From contig CAMAHZ010000008.1 in NCBI GenBank assembly GCA_945834965.1, forward strand, positions 1 through 15,486: a stretch of 15,486 bases of DNA, in the 5' to 3' direction. Below, one piece after another: positions 6,499 to 13,904 of this stretch; positions within the stretch are counted from its first letter, which is position 1; every line of letters starts with the position of its first letter. Under the pieces are notes generated by a model. It had not been told where the DNA came from. It made no database searches and saw only the letters and a program-made list of their open reading frames with translations. The position numbers and the translations under genes were made by a program. The DNA is from an uncultured Clostridia bacterium. Lineage in GTDB: Bacteria > Bacillota > Clostridia > Christensenellales > Borkfalkiaceae.

Positions 6499-6548
6499 CC
6501 TATATATGGGAATTTTGACAAAATTAAAACCTATATATGGGAATTTTG
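6499..6548 (+). repeat. Two direct repeats of CCTATATATGGGAATTTTG
   Basis: Identical 19-base copies lie at 6499-6517 and 6530-6548, with a start-to-start distance of 31 bases (about three helical turns). The second copy ends 8 bases before the -35 of the plus-strand promoter. Position and phasing suggest binding sites for one regulator on one face of the helix. Confidence 0.85.
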
Positions 6549-6556
6549 CTAAACAA

Positions 6557-6585
6557 TTGACATTGCGTTTTTAAAGTGGTAAAAT
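6557..6585 (+). promoter_or_regulatory. Sigma-A promoter of the acidic membrane protein gene
   Basis: TTGACA (6557-6562) and TAAAAT (6580-6585) are separated by 17 bases. The start point is near 6592 and a ribosome binding site AGAGGT lies at 6595-6600, so the leader is short (about 17 bases). Confidence 0.82.
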
Positions 6586-6608
6586 AATAGAAGTAGAGGT
6601 TTTAACTT

Positions 6609-7034
6609 ATGAAAGACAGATGGGAACTTATGAGAGAGCTCAACTGCATAGAAATTGACGACGACGAAGAGAACGTTGAAAACGACGAGAATATCTCTTT
6701 CGTTCAGTCCGACCCCGACGTCAGGTTTGACTTTGAAGAAGAGAGCGAAGGGAACGATAGGGTTAAAACGGTAGTACAGGCAAGTACGCTCTGCGCAACG
6801 ATTGTCGCAATGATATGCGAGATTATGAACCTTATAGAAGTTATCGTAAACTATATCGTGTCCTATTCGATGTTTACTTTAAGCTTTTCCATAATCGGCG
6901 TGTTTGCGACGGTCTATTACGTGACCAAGATAAAGGAAGATAAAAAGCTGTTAATCTGCGGAATAATCTGCCTTGCGCTGGCGTTCGTGTTTGCAATTTT
7001 GTGGATGCTTAGCCTGTTTAAAGTAATAAAATAA
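6609..7034 (+). CDS. Hypothetical acidic-headed three-TM membrane protein
   Basis: The product has 141 residues and I do not recognise the family. Residues 1-52 are soluble and strongly acidic (runs such as DDDEEN and FEEESEGND). Residues about 54-79, 85-107 and 113-137 are hydrophobic and look like three membrane helices, with a short basic loop (KIKEDKK, 107-113) between the second and third. No signal peptide, lipobox or catalytic motif is visible. The ATG at 6609 follows AGAGGT at 8 bases and a good promoter. It stands alone: an opposing-strand gene on one side and a tRNA with its own signals on the other. The upstream direct repeats suggest it is specifically regulated. A stress-related or envelope role would be a guess. 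Confidence 0.8.
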   Translation: MKDRWELMRELNCIEIDDDEENVENDENISFVQSDPDVRFDFEEESEGNDRVKTVVQASTLCATIVAMICEIMNLIEVIVNYIVSYSMFTLSFSIIGVFATVYYVTKIKEDKKLLICGIICLALAFVFAILWMLSLFKVIK

Positions 7035-7091
7035 TTTCAAAACGCAAATTCACGCATAAAATTGCTTGATTTTTTTCTGACAATTTAATAT

Positions 7092-7097
7092 TATAAT
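7092..7097 (+). promoter_or_regulatory. Possible -10 element of tRNA-Ser
   Basis: A perfect TATAAT lies 22 bases before the mature tRNA 5' end. The best upstream -35-like hexamer (TTGATT, 7066-7071) is 20 bases away, longer than ideal, so the promoter is only tentatively assigned. Confidence 0.45.
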
Positions 7098-7118
7098 AAA
7101 GCTTGAAAAAAGCACGAT

Positions 7119-7209
7119 GCAGAGATGGCTGAGTGGTTTAAGGCGCACGATTGGAAATCGTGTGACGGTTAATAGCCGCCCGGAGGTTCAAATCCTCTTC
7201 TCTGCGCCA
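7119..7209 (+). tRNA. tRNA-Ser (anticodon GGA)
   Basis: This is a class II tRNA read as a cloverleaf. The acceptor stem is GCAGAGA (7119-7125) with TCTCTGC (7199-7205), then discriminator G and an encoded CCA (7207-7209). The anticodon arm CACGA/TCGTG encloses TTGGAAA with anticodon GGA at 7153-7155. A long variable arm forms an extra hairpin (CGG...CCG). The T arm holds GGTTCAAAT. It decodes UCC and UCU serine codons. It stands alone with its own terminator and is not part of an rRNA or tRNA cluster in this window. Confidence 0.97.
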
Positions 7210-7219
7210 GAAAAATGAG

Positions 7220-7252
7220 CGCGAGTCGAACGTAATCGACTTGCGTTTTTTC
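7220..7252 (+). terminator. Terminator of tRNA-Ser
   Basis: A 10-bp stem (7220-7229 with 7236-7245, one G-T pair, 6-base loop) is followed by TTTTTT and lies 10 bases after the tRNA 3' end. Confidence 0.9.
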
Positions 7253-7373
7253 TTTATTTAAACTCCGTTGCGTCGTGCGTTGAAACAATAAAAAAGATAC
7301 GTTTTTCACAATTTTTCACAGAGCATAGTACCGTTTTTTCACATTACGATAATATAATAATTCGGTATAACGT

Positions 7374-7402
7374 TTGACTAAAAAAATCTACTTTGTTATA
7401 AT
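7374..7402 (+). promoter_or_regulatory. Sigma-A promoter of the ABC exporter operon
   Basis: TTGACT (7374-7379) and TATAAT (7397-7402) are separated by 17 bases, and AGAGGT (7426-7431) is a suitable ribosome binding site before the ATG at 7437. Three copies of TTTTTCACA lie upstream (starts 7302, 7312 and 7335). Confidence 0.82.
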
Positions 7403-7436
7403 ACTTAATTGAATTTGTTTCTATCAGAGGTAATAA

Positions 7437-9203
7437 ATGTTAAAAACCCTTTTAAAAAGCGTAAGGGAATACAAGCTCTATTCCATACTAACGCCTATAC
7501 TTATGGTGGGCGAAGCGGTTATGGAAATAATCATTCCCTTTTTAATGACTTTCATAGTCGGGGAGTTGGAGAGTATGGCTGCCGGTAACCCCATAAACGG
7601 CGGTAATATTGCGCTGTATGCCTGCCTGATGGTGGTGTGTGCGTTGTTTGCAATGTTCTGCGGCGTTGCGGGTGCAAAGCTTGCTGCAAAGGCGTCGTGC
7701 GGATTTGCGCATAACTTAAGGGAAGATATGTACAACAATTTGCAAACCTTTTCCTTTGCCAACATAGACAACTACTCAACGTCCAGCCTTATCACCCGAA
7801 TCACGACCGACGTAACCAACGTTCAAAACTCCTATCAAATGTGCTTAAGAATGTTGGTCAGGGCACCCGTTCTTTTTATCACGGCGATAATTATGACGCT
7901 GTTCATCGAACCTTTTATGGCGCTTATATTCGGCTGTGCGGCTCTTCTTCTCGGCGTTATCGTTTCTATCTGTATGTTTAAAGCCGTTCCCTATTTCAGG
8001 ACGATGTTCAAAAAGTACGATAAGCTCAACGAAGTCGTGCAGGAAGATTTAACCGCAATCCGCGTCGTTAAAAGCTACGTAAGGGAAGAGCGTGAAAAGG
8101 GCAAGATGGAAGTTGCGTCCCAAGAGCTGTACCATTATTCCGTTAAGGCAGAATCAATCTTAACCTGCCTTATGCCTGCCGTAACCTTAGTAATGTTTAT
8201 AATTAACATACTTATTTTAACTCTCGGCTCTAATATGGCGGTCGGCAATATAACCTTTGCCAGCGTAAAGCCTTCACAGTTGCAGACGCTTATTCAGTAT
8301 TCCGTACAGATACTCTCAGGCGTAATGATGGTTGCAATGTGCCTTACGTTCATTTCAATGTCCAAAGGCTCGGCAGACCGTATCTGCGAAGTTTTAAAAG
8401 AACGCACGACCCTGCCTAAGGCGCTTGAACCTATAAAGAGCGTTGCGGACGGTTCTATCGTATTCAACGACGTAGATTTCTGCTATTCTCAAAAGGCAGA
8501 TTTAATGGTACTGCAGGACCTGTCTTTCACCATTAATTCGGGTGAAACGGTCGGCATTATCGGCGCAACGGGTTCGGGCAAGACTTCGCTTGTATCCTTA
8601 ATTCCCCGCCTTTACGACGCGGAAAGGGGCAGCGTGTGCGTCGGCGGCGTAGACGTTAAAAACTACGACCTTGACACCTTGAGAAACAGCGTCGCTATGG
8701 TATTGCAGAAGAACGTCTTATTCTCCGGCACGATTGCAGAAAATCTTCGTTGGGGCGACGAAAACGCCACGGACGAAGAATTGCGCCTTGCCTGCAAACA
8801 GGCTTGCGCCGAAGAATTTATTGAGAATTTGCCCGATAAATACGAATACGACTTAGGTCAGGGCGGCGTAAACGTTTCCGGCGGTCAAAAGCAAAGGCTC
8901 TGCATTGCAAGGGCGCTGCTTAAAAAGCCCAAGATAATAATTTTCGACGATTCGACTTCCGCGGTGGACACCAAGACGGACGCCGAAATAAGGGGTGCGC
9001 TTAAAAAGTATGCGCCCGAAGTAACAAAAATCATAATCGCACAGCGCATTGCGTCCGTTCAGGACGCCGACAAGATTATCGTTTTGGACAACGGCAGAAT
9101 TAGCGCAATAGGCACTCACGAAGAACTTATTGCAACCAACGAAATTTATAGAGAAGTTTACGAGTCTCAGACCGAAAACAAAACGCAAGGGGGTGAAGAG
9201 TAA
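7437..9203 (+). CDS. Heterodimeric ABC exporter, subunit with degenerate ATP site
   Basis: This is a 588-residue half-transporter with an N-terminal type IV exporter membrane domain (about residues 15-310, six helices) and a C-terminal nucleotide-binding domain. Visible motifs are Walker A GATGSGKT (376-383), Q-loop Gln424, signature VSGGQ (480-484) and Walker B IIIFDD. The catalytic Glu after Walker B is Asp505 and the switch His is Gln536 (IIAQR). These two changes are the hallmark of the non-catalytic partner in heterodimeric multidrug-type exporters of the TM287/288, BmrCD and LmrCD kind. Its canonical signature would complete the active site of the partner encoded next. Substrate is unknown; drugs, lipids or peptides are all possible. 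The stop codon overlaps the start of the partner gene by one base (TAATG), so translation is probably coupled. Confidence 0.95.
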   Translation: MLKTLLKSVREYKLYSILTPILMVGEAVMEIIIPFLMTFIVGELESMAAGNPINGGNIALYACLMVVCALFAMFCGVAGAKLAAKASCGFAHNLREDMYNNLQTFSFANIDNYSTSSLITRITTDVTNVQNSYQMCLRMLVRAPVLFITAIIMTLFIEPFMALIFGCAALLLGVIVSICMFKAVPYFRTMFKKYDKLNEVVQEDLTAIRVVKSYVREEREKGKMEVASQELYHYSVKAESILTCLMPAVTLVMFIINILILTLGSNMAVGNITFASVKPSQLQTLIQYSVQILSGVMMVAMCLTFISMSKGSADRICEVLKERTTLPKALEPIKSVADGSIVFNDVDFCYSQKADLMVLQDLSFTINSGETVGIIGATGSGKTSLVSLIPRLYDAERGSVCVGGVDVKNYDLDTLRNSVAMVLQKNVLFSGTIAENLRWGDENATDEELRLACKQACAEEFIENLPDKYEYDLGQGGVNVSGGQKQRLCIARALLKKPKIIIFDDSTSAVDTKTDAEIRGALKKYAPEVTKIIIAQRIASVQDADKIIVLDNGRISAIGTHEELIATNEIYREVYESQTENKTQGGEE

Positions 9204-11107
9204 TGCCGCCTATTAAAATGCACGGGGGCAAACCCGCAAAAAACCCCGTAAAAACGCTTGGCAGATTGCTTAAGTACGCCTTTTCAAACAACAAGCTCGC
9301 CACGGCTTTCGTGGTGATTTGCGTGCTTTTAGCTTCGGTCGCCAACGTTTTAGCCGCGTCGAGAGTGTCTTACATTACGTCCGAGCTTATTGCAAACGGC
9401 GTAAACGCCGATATGAACGGGGTAATCTATCCCAACATTATTACAATGGCTATAATCTACTTTATAGGCGCAATGTCGTCTTTGGCTTATAACCTTATAA
9501 TGATGCTCATCTGCAATAAGACGTTAAAGAAGTTGCGCAACGATATGTTCTCGAAGATGCAGGATTTACCCTTAAAGTACTTCGACGGACATACGCACGG
9601 CGACGTTATGAGCTTGTACACCAACGACGTAGATACTATGCGTCAGCTCTTATCGCAGACCATACCGCAGTTAATTTCTTCCTTCCTGACCCTGCTTTCA
9701 GTGCTTGCGTTTATGATTTACTACAGCGTAACGCTTATGTTCGTCGTAATCGCAATGGTAGTAGTCGTATTCGTCGTAACCAAAAAAATCGGCGGCGGCG
9801 CGGCAAAGTACTATCTTAAAAACCAAAAGGCACTCGGCGCGTTAAACGGCTACGTTGAAGAGATGACCAACGGTCAAAAGGTTATAAAGGTTTTCTGCCA
9901 CGAAGGCGTTGCAAGGGAAAACTTTAAAAAGCTCAACGACGAACTCAACGACGCAGGTGCTAAGGCAAACAGCTATGCAAACCTATTAGGTCCCGTTAAC
10001 AACAATATCGGCTATCTGCAGTACGTTTTAGTTGCGTTAGTGGGTATATTAATAATCGCTTTCGGCAGCGAAACGGGCTTGCTCTCGCTGTATTGCTACA
10101 CCAACGCAGAAGTTAACCGTACCGCGCTTATGACGGGTATGTTAATCTCTTACCTTATGTACACCCGTCAGTTCAATATGCCCATAATGCAGGTATCCCA
10201 GCAGTTTGCGGCAATAACGATGGCGCTTGCCGGCGCAGAGCGTATCTTCGATATGGTAGACGAAAAGCCAGAAGATGAAGGCGGAGACATCACCTTAACT
10301 CACGGCGAGAGCGCGGAAGGCGAATGGGCGTGGAAAAAGCCTGTTGAAGGCGGTGCGTTTGAATATATCCCCTTAAAGGGCGATATCCGCTTTAACGACG
10401 TAACGTTCGGATACGACGAAAATAAAGTCATTCTGCACGATATATCCCTGTTTGCAAAGCCCGGTCAAAAGATTGCGTTCGTAGGTTCTACGGGTGCAGG
10501 TAAGACGACTATAACCAACCTTATCAACAGGTTCTACGATATTCAGTCGGGCGAAATCACCTACGACGGAATTAATATCCGCGATATCAAAAAGCAGGAT
10601 TTAAGGCGTTCGCTCGGCATAGTATTGCAGGATACGCACCTGTTCACGGGTACGGTTATGGACAATATCCGCTACGGCAGGTTAGACGCCACCGACGAAG
10701 AGTGTATAAACGCCGCCCGTCTTGCAAACGCCCACAGCTTTATCGAGCATCTGCCCGAAGGCTATAACACGGTTATCAAGGGTGACGGCTCTAACCTTTC
10801 GCAGGGGCAAAGGCAGCTACTTGCAATTGCAAGAGCAATGGTTTCGCAATGCCCCGTACTCATTCTGGACGAAGCGACTTCGTCCATCGATACCCGTACC
10901 GAAAAGCTTATCGAGCAGGGTATGGATAAACTTATGGAAGGCAGAACGGTATTCGTAATCGCCCACAGACTCTCCACCGTGCGCAACAGCCAAGCGATAA
11001 TGGTGCTTGAACACGGCAAAATTATCGAGCGCGGCAACCACGAACAGCTGTTAGCGCAAAAGGGTAAGTACTACCAGCTCTACACGGGTGCCTTTGAACT
11101 TGATTAA
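9203..11107 (+). CDS. Heterodimeric ABC exporter, catalytic subunit
   Basis: This is a 634-residue half-transporter with an N-terminal exporter membrane domain (about residues 30-345) and a nucleotide-binding domain after an acidic linker (352-385). It has Walker A GSTGAGKT (428-435), Q-loop Gln476, Walker B ending Asp556-Glu557 and switch His588 (IAHRLST), all canonical. Its signature is LSQGQ (532-536), with Gln replacing the first Gly of LSGGQ, again as in the TM288/YheH type. Paired with the preceding subunit this gives one competent and one impaired ATP site. The linker is longer than usual and includes a Trp-rich patch (EGEWAWKKP). The ATG is preceded by GGGGGTG. A terminator 26 bases after the stop ends the two-gene operon. 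No regulator or dedicated substrate gene accompanies it. Confidence 0.95.
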   Translation: MPPIKMHGGKPAKNPVKTLGRLLKYAFSNNKLATAFVVICVLLASVANVLAASRVSYITSELIANGVNADMNGVIYPNIITMAIIYFIGAMSSLAYNLIMMLICNKTLKKLRNDMFSKMQDLPLKYFDGHTHGDVMSLYTNDVDTMRQLLSQTIPQLISSFLTLLSVLAFMIYYSVTLMFVVIAMVVVVFVVTKKIGGGAAKYYLKNQKALGALNGYVEEMTNGQKVIKVFCHEGVARENFKKLNDELNDAGAKANSYANLLGPVNNNIGYLQYVLVALVGILIIAFGSETGLLSLYCYTNAEVNRTALMTGMLISYLMYTRQFNMPIMQVSQQFAAITMALAGAERIFDMVDEKPEDEGGDITLTHGESAEGEWAWKKPVEGGAFEYIPLKGDIRFNDVTFGYDENKVILHDISLFAKPGQKIAFVGSTGAGKTTITNLINRFYDIQSGEITYDGINIRDIKKQDLRRSLGIVLQDTHLFTGTVMDNIRYGRLDATDEECINAARLANAHSFIEHLPEGYNTVIKGDGSNLSQGQRQLLAIARAMVSQCPVLILDEATSSIDTRTEKLIEQGMDKLMEGRTVFVIAHRLSTVRNSQAIMVLEHGKIIERGNHEQLLAQKGKYYQLYTGAFELD

Positions 11108-11132
11108 TAATAATTAATTCTATAAAAAAACG

Positions 11133-11167
11133 ACTGCCCGTACAACCTTGTACAGGCAGTTTTTTTA
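11133..11167 (+). terminator. Terminator of the ABC exporter operon
   Basis: Stem ACTGCC-C-GTACAA with TTGTAC-A-GGCAGT (one mismatch) lies at 11133-11160 and is followed by seven T. A run of A on the other flank would also allow weak termination in the reverse direction, though no gene converges here. Confidence 0.92.
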
Positions 11168-11207
11168 CGCAAATTTTCAATCAAGTTCTTAGACAACCTA
11201 TAAAAAA

Positions 11208-11216
11208 CATACCTTA
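11208..11216 (+). promoter_or_regulatory. Possible sporulation-type -10 element before sigK
   Basis: CATACCTTA fits the CATAnnnTA pattern of sigma-E/sigma-K -10 elements and lies 40 bases before the sigK start. No convincing -35 partner is seen, and no sigma-A promoter is found in the 119-base gap. This is a weak call. Confidence 0.3.
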
Positions 11217-11247
11217 GTAAACTGACTTGAAAGGAGTGGAAAAGGAT

Positions 11248-11952
11248 ATGTTTTTCGACGTAGCAGGACTTTTACTTTCTAAAATTTTCTTCTTTACGGG
11301 GTTGGTTAAGCCAAAGGGCAGTTTTCCCAAACCGTTGGACGCGGAAGAAGAAAAAAAGTACCTCGCACTTGCCCGTGCAGGTGACAAAAACGCCAAGGAT
11401 ATTTTGGTTAAACACAATATGCGCTTAGTCGCCCATATCGTAAAAAAATATGCCGGTGCGGCGGACAACGACGACTTGATGAGCGTCGGCTCTATCGGGC
11501 TTATAAAGGCAATAAACACCTATAACGAAGGCAAGGGAACTCAACTTGCAACCTACACGGCAAGGTGCATAGAAAATGAAATATTAATGCTCATTCGTTC
11601 GGGCAAAAAGCACCGCAACACGGTGTCCATGAACGACGCCGTAGGATGCGATAAGGACGGCAACGAGCTTACGGTTATGGACTTACTTGCCGAAAAGGAA
11701 GAGAGCGTCTTTTCTCAAGTGGAAAAGAATATTCAAAGAGAAAAGTTCGTATACCTTCTAAAGGGCTTTTTAAATTACAGGGAGTACACGATAATAAATC
11801 TTCGCTACGGATTAGAAGACGGCTGTCCTATGCCCCAAAGGGAAGTTGCCAAAAAGTTAGGCATTTCCCGTTCGTACGTTTCGCGCATAGAAAAAAGGGC
11901 GATAGAAAAGGCACGGCAAAACCTTAATAAACAAGATTTTTTCACCGATTGA
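11248..11952 (+). CDS. sigK: Sporulation sigma factor SigK (pro-sigma-K)
   Basis: The product is 234 residues from the ATG at 11248, with AAGGAG at 11231-11236; an in-frame TTG at 11227 would put the start before that site. Residues 1-18 form a hydrophobic pro-sequence (MFFDVAGLLLSKIFFFTG), followed by SFPKPL, which aligns with the AFPQPL just after the Bacillus pro-sequence. Sigma region 2 spans about 56-125 (HNMRLVAHIVKKY, LMSVGSIGLIKAI, TYTARCIENEILM). Region 4 spans about 175-225 with the HTH QREVAKKLGISRSYVSRIEK, nearly identical to Bacillus SigK. In spore formers it directs late mother-cell transcription (coat, cortex, release) after removal of the pro-sequence by the SpoIVFB protease. 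The gene is intact and not split by a skin-type element. The next gene has its own promoter. Confidence 0.9.
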   Translation: MFFDVAGLLLSKIFFFTGLVKPKGSFPKPLDAEEEKKYLALARAGDKNAKDILVKHNMRLVAHIVKKYAGAADNDDLMSVGSIGLIKAINTYNEGKGTQLATYTARCIENEILMLIRSGKKHRNTVSMNDAVGCDKDGNELTVMDLLAEKEESVFSQVEKNIQREKFVYLLKGFLNYREYTIINLRYGLEDGCPMPQREVAKKLGISRSYVSRIEKRAIEKARQNLNKQDFFTD

Positions 11953-11962
11953 CTTATTTTTA

Positions 11963-11991
11963 TTGCCATTTCAACCGATTGTTGGTATACT
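11963..11991 (+). promoter_or_regulatory. Promoter of tyrS-yigZ
   Basis: TTGCCA (11963-11968) and TATACT (11986-11991) are separated by 17 bases. The start point is near 11998, giving a leader of about 24 bases, with GGTGG just before the ATG. A T-box leader, common before tyrS in Bacillota, cannot fit. Confidence 0.75.
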
Positions 11992-12021
11992 AAGACCATA
12001 TAAATTTTAATTTGGTGGTTT

Positions 12022-13209
12022 ATGGGAATTTACGAAGAACTTAAAGAGCGCGGCTTGATAGCGCAGGTCACGGACGAAAACGAAATAAGAGAGCTTATAA
12101 ATAAAGGCGGCGCAAGGTTTTATATCGGCTTTGACCCCACGGCAGACAGTCTGCACGTAGGTCACTTTATGGCGCTCTGCCTTATGAAGAGATTGCAGAT
12201 GGCGGGCAATAAGCCCATCGTCCTTATCGGCGGCGGCACGGGCTATATCGGCGACCCTTCGGGTAGGAGCGATTTAAGAGCGGTGCTCACCCCCGAAACT
12301 ATCGAGCATAACTGCCAATGCTTTAAAAAGCAGATGGAACGTTTTATCGAATTCGGCGAAGATAAGGCGATTATGGTCAACAACGCCGAATGGCTTTTAA
12401 AACTCAACTATATCGAGCTTTTAAGGGAAGTTGGCGCGTGCTTCTCCGTCAACAATATGCTTAGAGCAGAGTGTTATAAACAGCGTATGGAAAAGGGACT
12501 TTCCTTCCTTGAGTTCAACTATATGATTATGCAGTCCTACGACTTCTACCACCTTAACGAAGCTTACGGCTGTAATATGCAGTTCGGCGGTGACGACCAG
12601 TGGTCGAATATGCTTGGCGGTACTGAGCTTATAAGGAAAAAGACGGGTAAGGACGCTTACGCAATGACCATAACGTTGCTACTAAACAGCGAAGGCAAGA
12701 AGATGGGTAAGACGGCTAAGGGTGCTGTGTGGTTAGACGAAAACAAGACCACCCCTTACGAGTTCTACCAGTACTGGCGCAACGTAGACGATGCCGACGT
12801 CGACAAGTGCTTAAAGATGCTCACCTTCAAGTCCTTAGAAGAGATTGCCGAAATGGCAAAGTGGGAAGATAGCCGCATCAACGAGAAGAAGGAAATTCTC
12901 GCCTACGAGCTTACTAAAATGGTTCACGGCGAAGAGAAGGCGGCTGCGGCAATGGCGCAGGCTAAAGCGGCTTTCGGCGGCAGCGTAGAAGATTTACCCG
13001 ACACCGAAATTAAGGTCGAAACGGCTACGATTATCCCCGTTTTGGTTGCGGCAAAAATCTGCTCTTCAAACGGCGAAGCCCGCAGGCTTATCCAGCAGGG
13101 CGGCGTATCTATCAACAGCGATAAGGTGACGGACATAAACGCACCGGTTGTTAGCGGCGACGTCATTCACAAGGGCAAAAAGATTCACGTTAAAGTTAAG
13201 CTTATTTAA
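12022..13209 (+). CDS. tyrS: Tyrosyl-tRNA synthetase
   Basis: This is a 395-residue class I aminoacyl-tRNA synthetase that charges tRNA-Tyr with tyrosine in the cytosol. The Rossmann domain carries the HIGH motif as HVGH (45-48) and the KMSKS loop as KMGKT (227-231). Tyrosine-binding elements include FYIGFDPTADSLH, YMIMQSYDF (167-175) and GGDDQWSN (189-196). The C-terminal region (about 335-395) is an S4 RNA-binding domain (SSNGEARRLIQQGGVSIN). Length fits bacterial TyrRS with S4, slightly below the usual 400-420. It is transcribed from its own promoter with a short leader. The stop codon abuts the ATG of the next gene, so the two are co-transcribed and probably translationally coupled. Confidence 0.96.
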   Translation: MGIYEELKERGLIAQVTDENEIRELINKGGARFYIGFDPTADSLHVGHFMALCLMKRLQMAGNKPIVLIGGGTGYIGDPSGRSDLRAVLTPETIEHNCQCFKKQMERFIEFGEDKAIMVNNAEWLLKLNYIELLREVGACFSVNNMLRAECYKQRMEKGLSFLEFNYMIMQSYDFYHLNEAYGCNMQFGGDDQWSNMLGGTELIRKKTGKDAYAMTITLLLNSEGKKMGKTAKGAVWLDENKTTPYEFYQYWRNVDDADVDKCLKMLTFKSLEEIAEMAKWEDSRINEKKEILAYELTKMVHGEEKAAAAMAQAKAAFGGSVEDLPDTEIKVETATIIPVLVAAKICSSNGEARRLIQQGGVSINSDKVTDINAPVVSGDVIHKGKKIHVKVKLI

Positions 13210-13839
13210 ATGGATAAATATTTATCGGTAGGCGGTAAGTGCGTAACCGAAAAGGTAATCGAAAAATCACGCTTTATCGCAACTTCCTGCCACGTGGAAG
13301 GCGAAGAGCAGGCAAAGGCGTTCGTCGAAGAAGTGCGAAAGCAATACAGGGACGCCACGCACAACTGCTATGCGTACATTGCCGACGAAAAGGGCAATTT
13401 TATGCGCTTTTCAGACGACGGCGAGCCTCAGGGTACGGCAGGTATGCCCATGCTCGAAGTGATTAAAGCCAACAATTTAAAGCAGACGGCGGTGGTCGTC
13501 ACAAGGTACTTCGGCGGAATTAAATTAGGGGCAGGCGGTTTGGTCCGCGCCTATTCGGGTGCGGTTGCAGAAAATATCTCAAGCGCAAAAAAAGTGTGCT
13601 ATCAGCCTTGCACTCAAAACGAATACGTAGCCGACTATCCTTCAACGGACGCACTTTTAAGGTATTTTTCCGAAAACGATTGCACCGTGGTAGACACCGT
13701 CTACGCCGACAAGGTTCGCTTTATCGTTTCGGTCAAGAGCGAAATGGTTACGAGCTTTAACTCAGCATTAATCAACAAGCTCAACGGCAGGGTAGAGATT
13801 AACCCCTTAGGCGAATTTATCTTCCCTTTCGATATATAA
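13210..13839 (+). CDS. yigZ: YigZ/IMPACT family protein
   Basis: The product has 209 residues. The N-terminal UPF0029/IMPACT domain (about 1-125) shows all signature blocks: EKSRFIA near the start, DATHNCYAY (48-56), SDDGEPQGTAG (68-78) and VTRYFGGIKLGAGGLVRAYS (97-116). The C-terminal part (about 135-209) fits the ferredoxin-like DUF1949 domain. Bacterial YigZ is structurally characterised and thought to bind nucleic acid or the ribosome; the eukaryotic relative IMPACT/Yih1 modulates Gcn2 through Gcn1. The exact bacterial role is unsettled. The ATG follows the tyrS stop with no gap (TAAATG) and no strong ribosome binding site, which points to termination-reinitiation. Linkage to tyrS suggests a translation-related job (inference). 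Confidence 0.93.
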   Translation: MDKYLSVGGKCVTEKVIEKSRFIATSCHVEGEEQAKAFVEEVRKQYRDATHNCYAYIADEKGNFMRFSDDGEPQGTAGMPMLEVIKANNLKQTAVVVTRYFGGIKLGAGGLVRAYSGAVAENISSAKKVCYQPCTQNEYVADYPSTDALLRYFSENDCTVVDTVYADKVRFIVSVKSEMVTSFNSALINKLNGRVEINPLGEFIFPFDI

Positions 13840-13855
13840 ACACAATAAAAATCAA

Positions 13856-13886
13856 ACCGCCGCACGACGAGCTGTCGTGCGGCGGT
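13856..13886. terminator. Bidirectional terminator between convergent genes
   Basis: A perfect 13-bp GC-rich stem (ACCGCCGCACGAC, 13856-13868, with 13874-13886) encloses a 5-base loop. It lies 16 bases after yigZ and 18 bases after the stop of the opposing gene. The T-rich tail (TTGATTTTTATT) is on the minus-strand side; on the plus side the tail is poor (AAACTTT), so it serves the minus-strand gene best. Confidence 0.88.
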
Positions 13887-13904
13887 AAACTTTATCTATA
13901 GATA

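Larger units (their letters stand above)
6395..6608. other. Divergent control region between aldo/keto reductase and membrane protein
   Basis: These 214 bases hold no gene. They contain a minus-strand promoter (6424-6452), a 7-bp inverted repeat AAATTTG/CAAATTT (6476-6482 and 6489-6495), two 19-bp direct repeats (6499-6517, 6530-6548) and a plus-strand promoter (6557-6585). The AT-rich stretch with repeats placed between divergent promoters is the usual shape of a regulator-binding region; no regulator gene is adjacent. Confidence 0.7.

Noticed and set aside
6499..6548. CArG-box-like sites (CCTATATATGG) as binding sites for a MADS-type factor
   Set aside because: MADS-box regulators are eukaryotic; the resemblance is to be expected in AT-rich DNA. 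The repeats are retained only as generic operator candidates.
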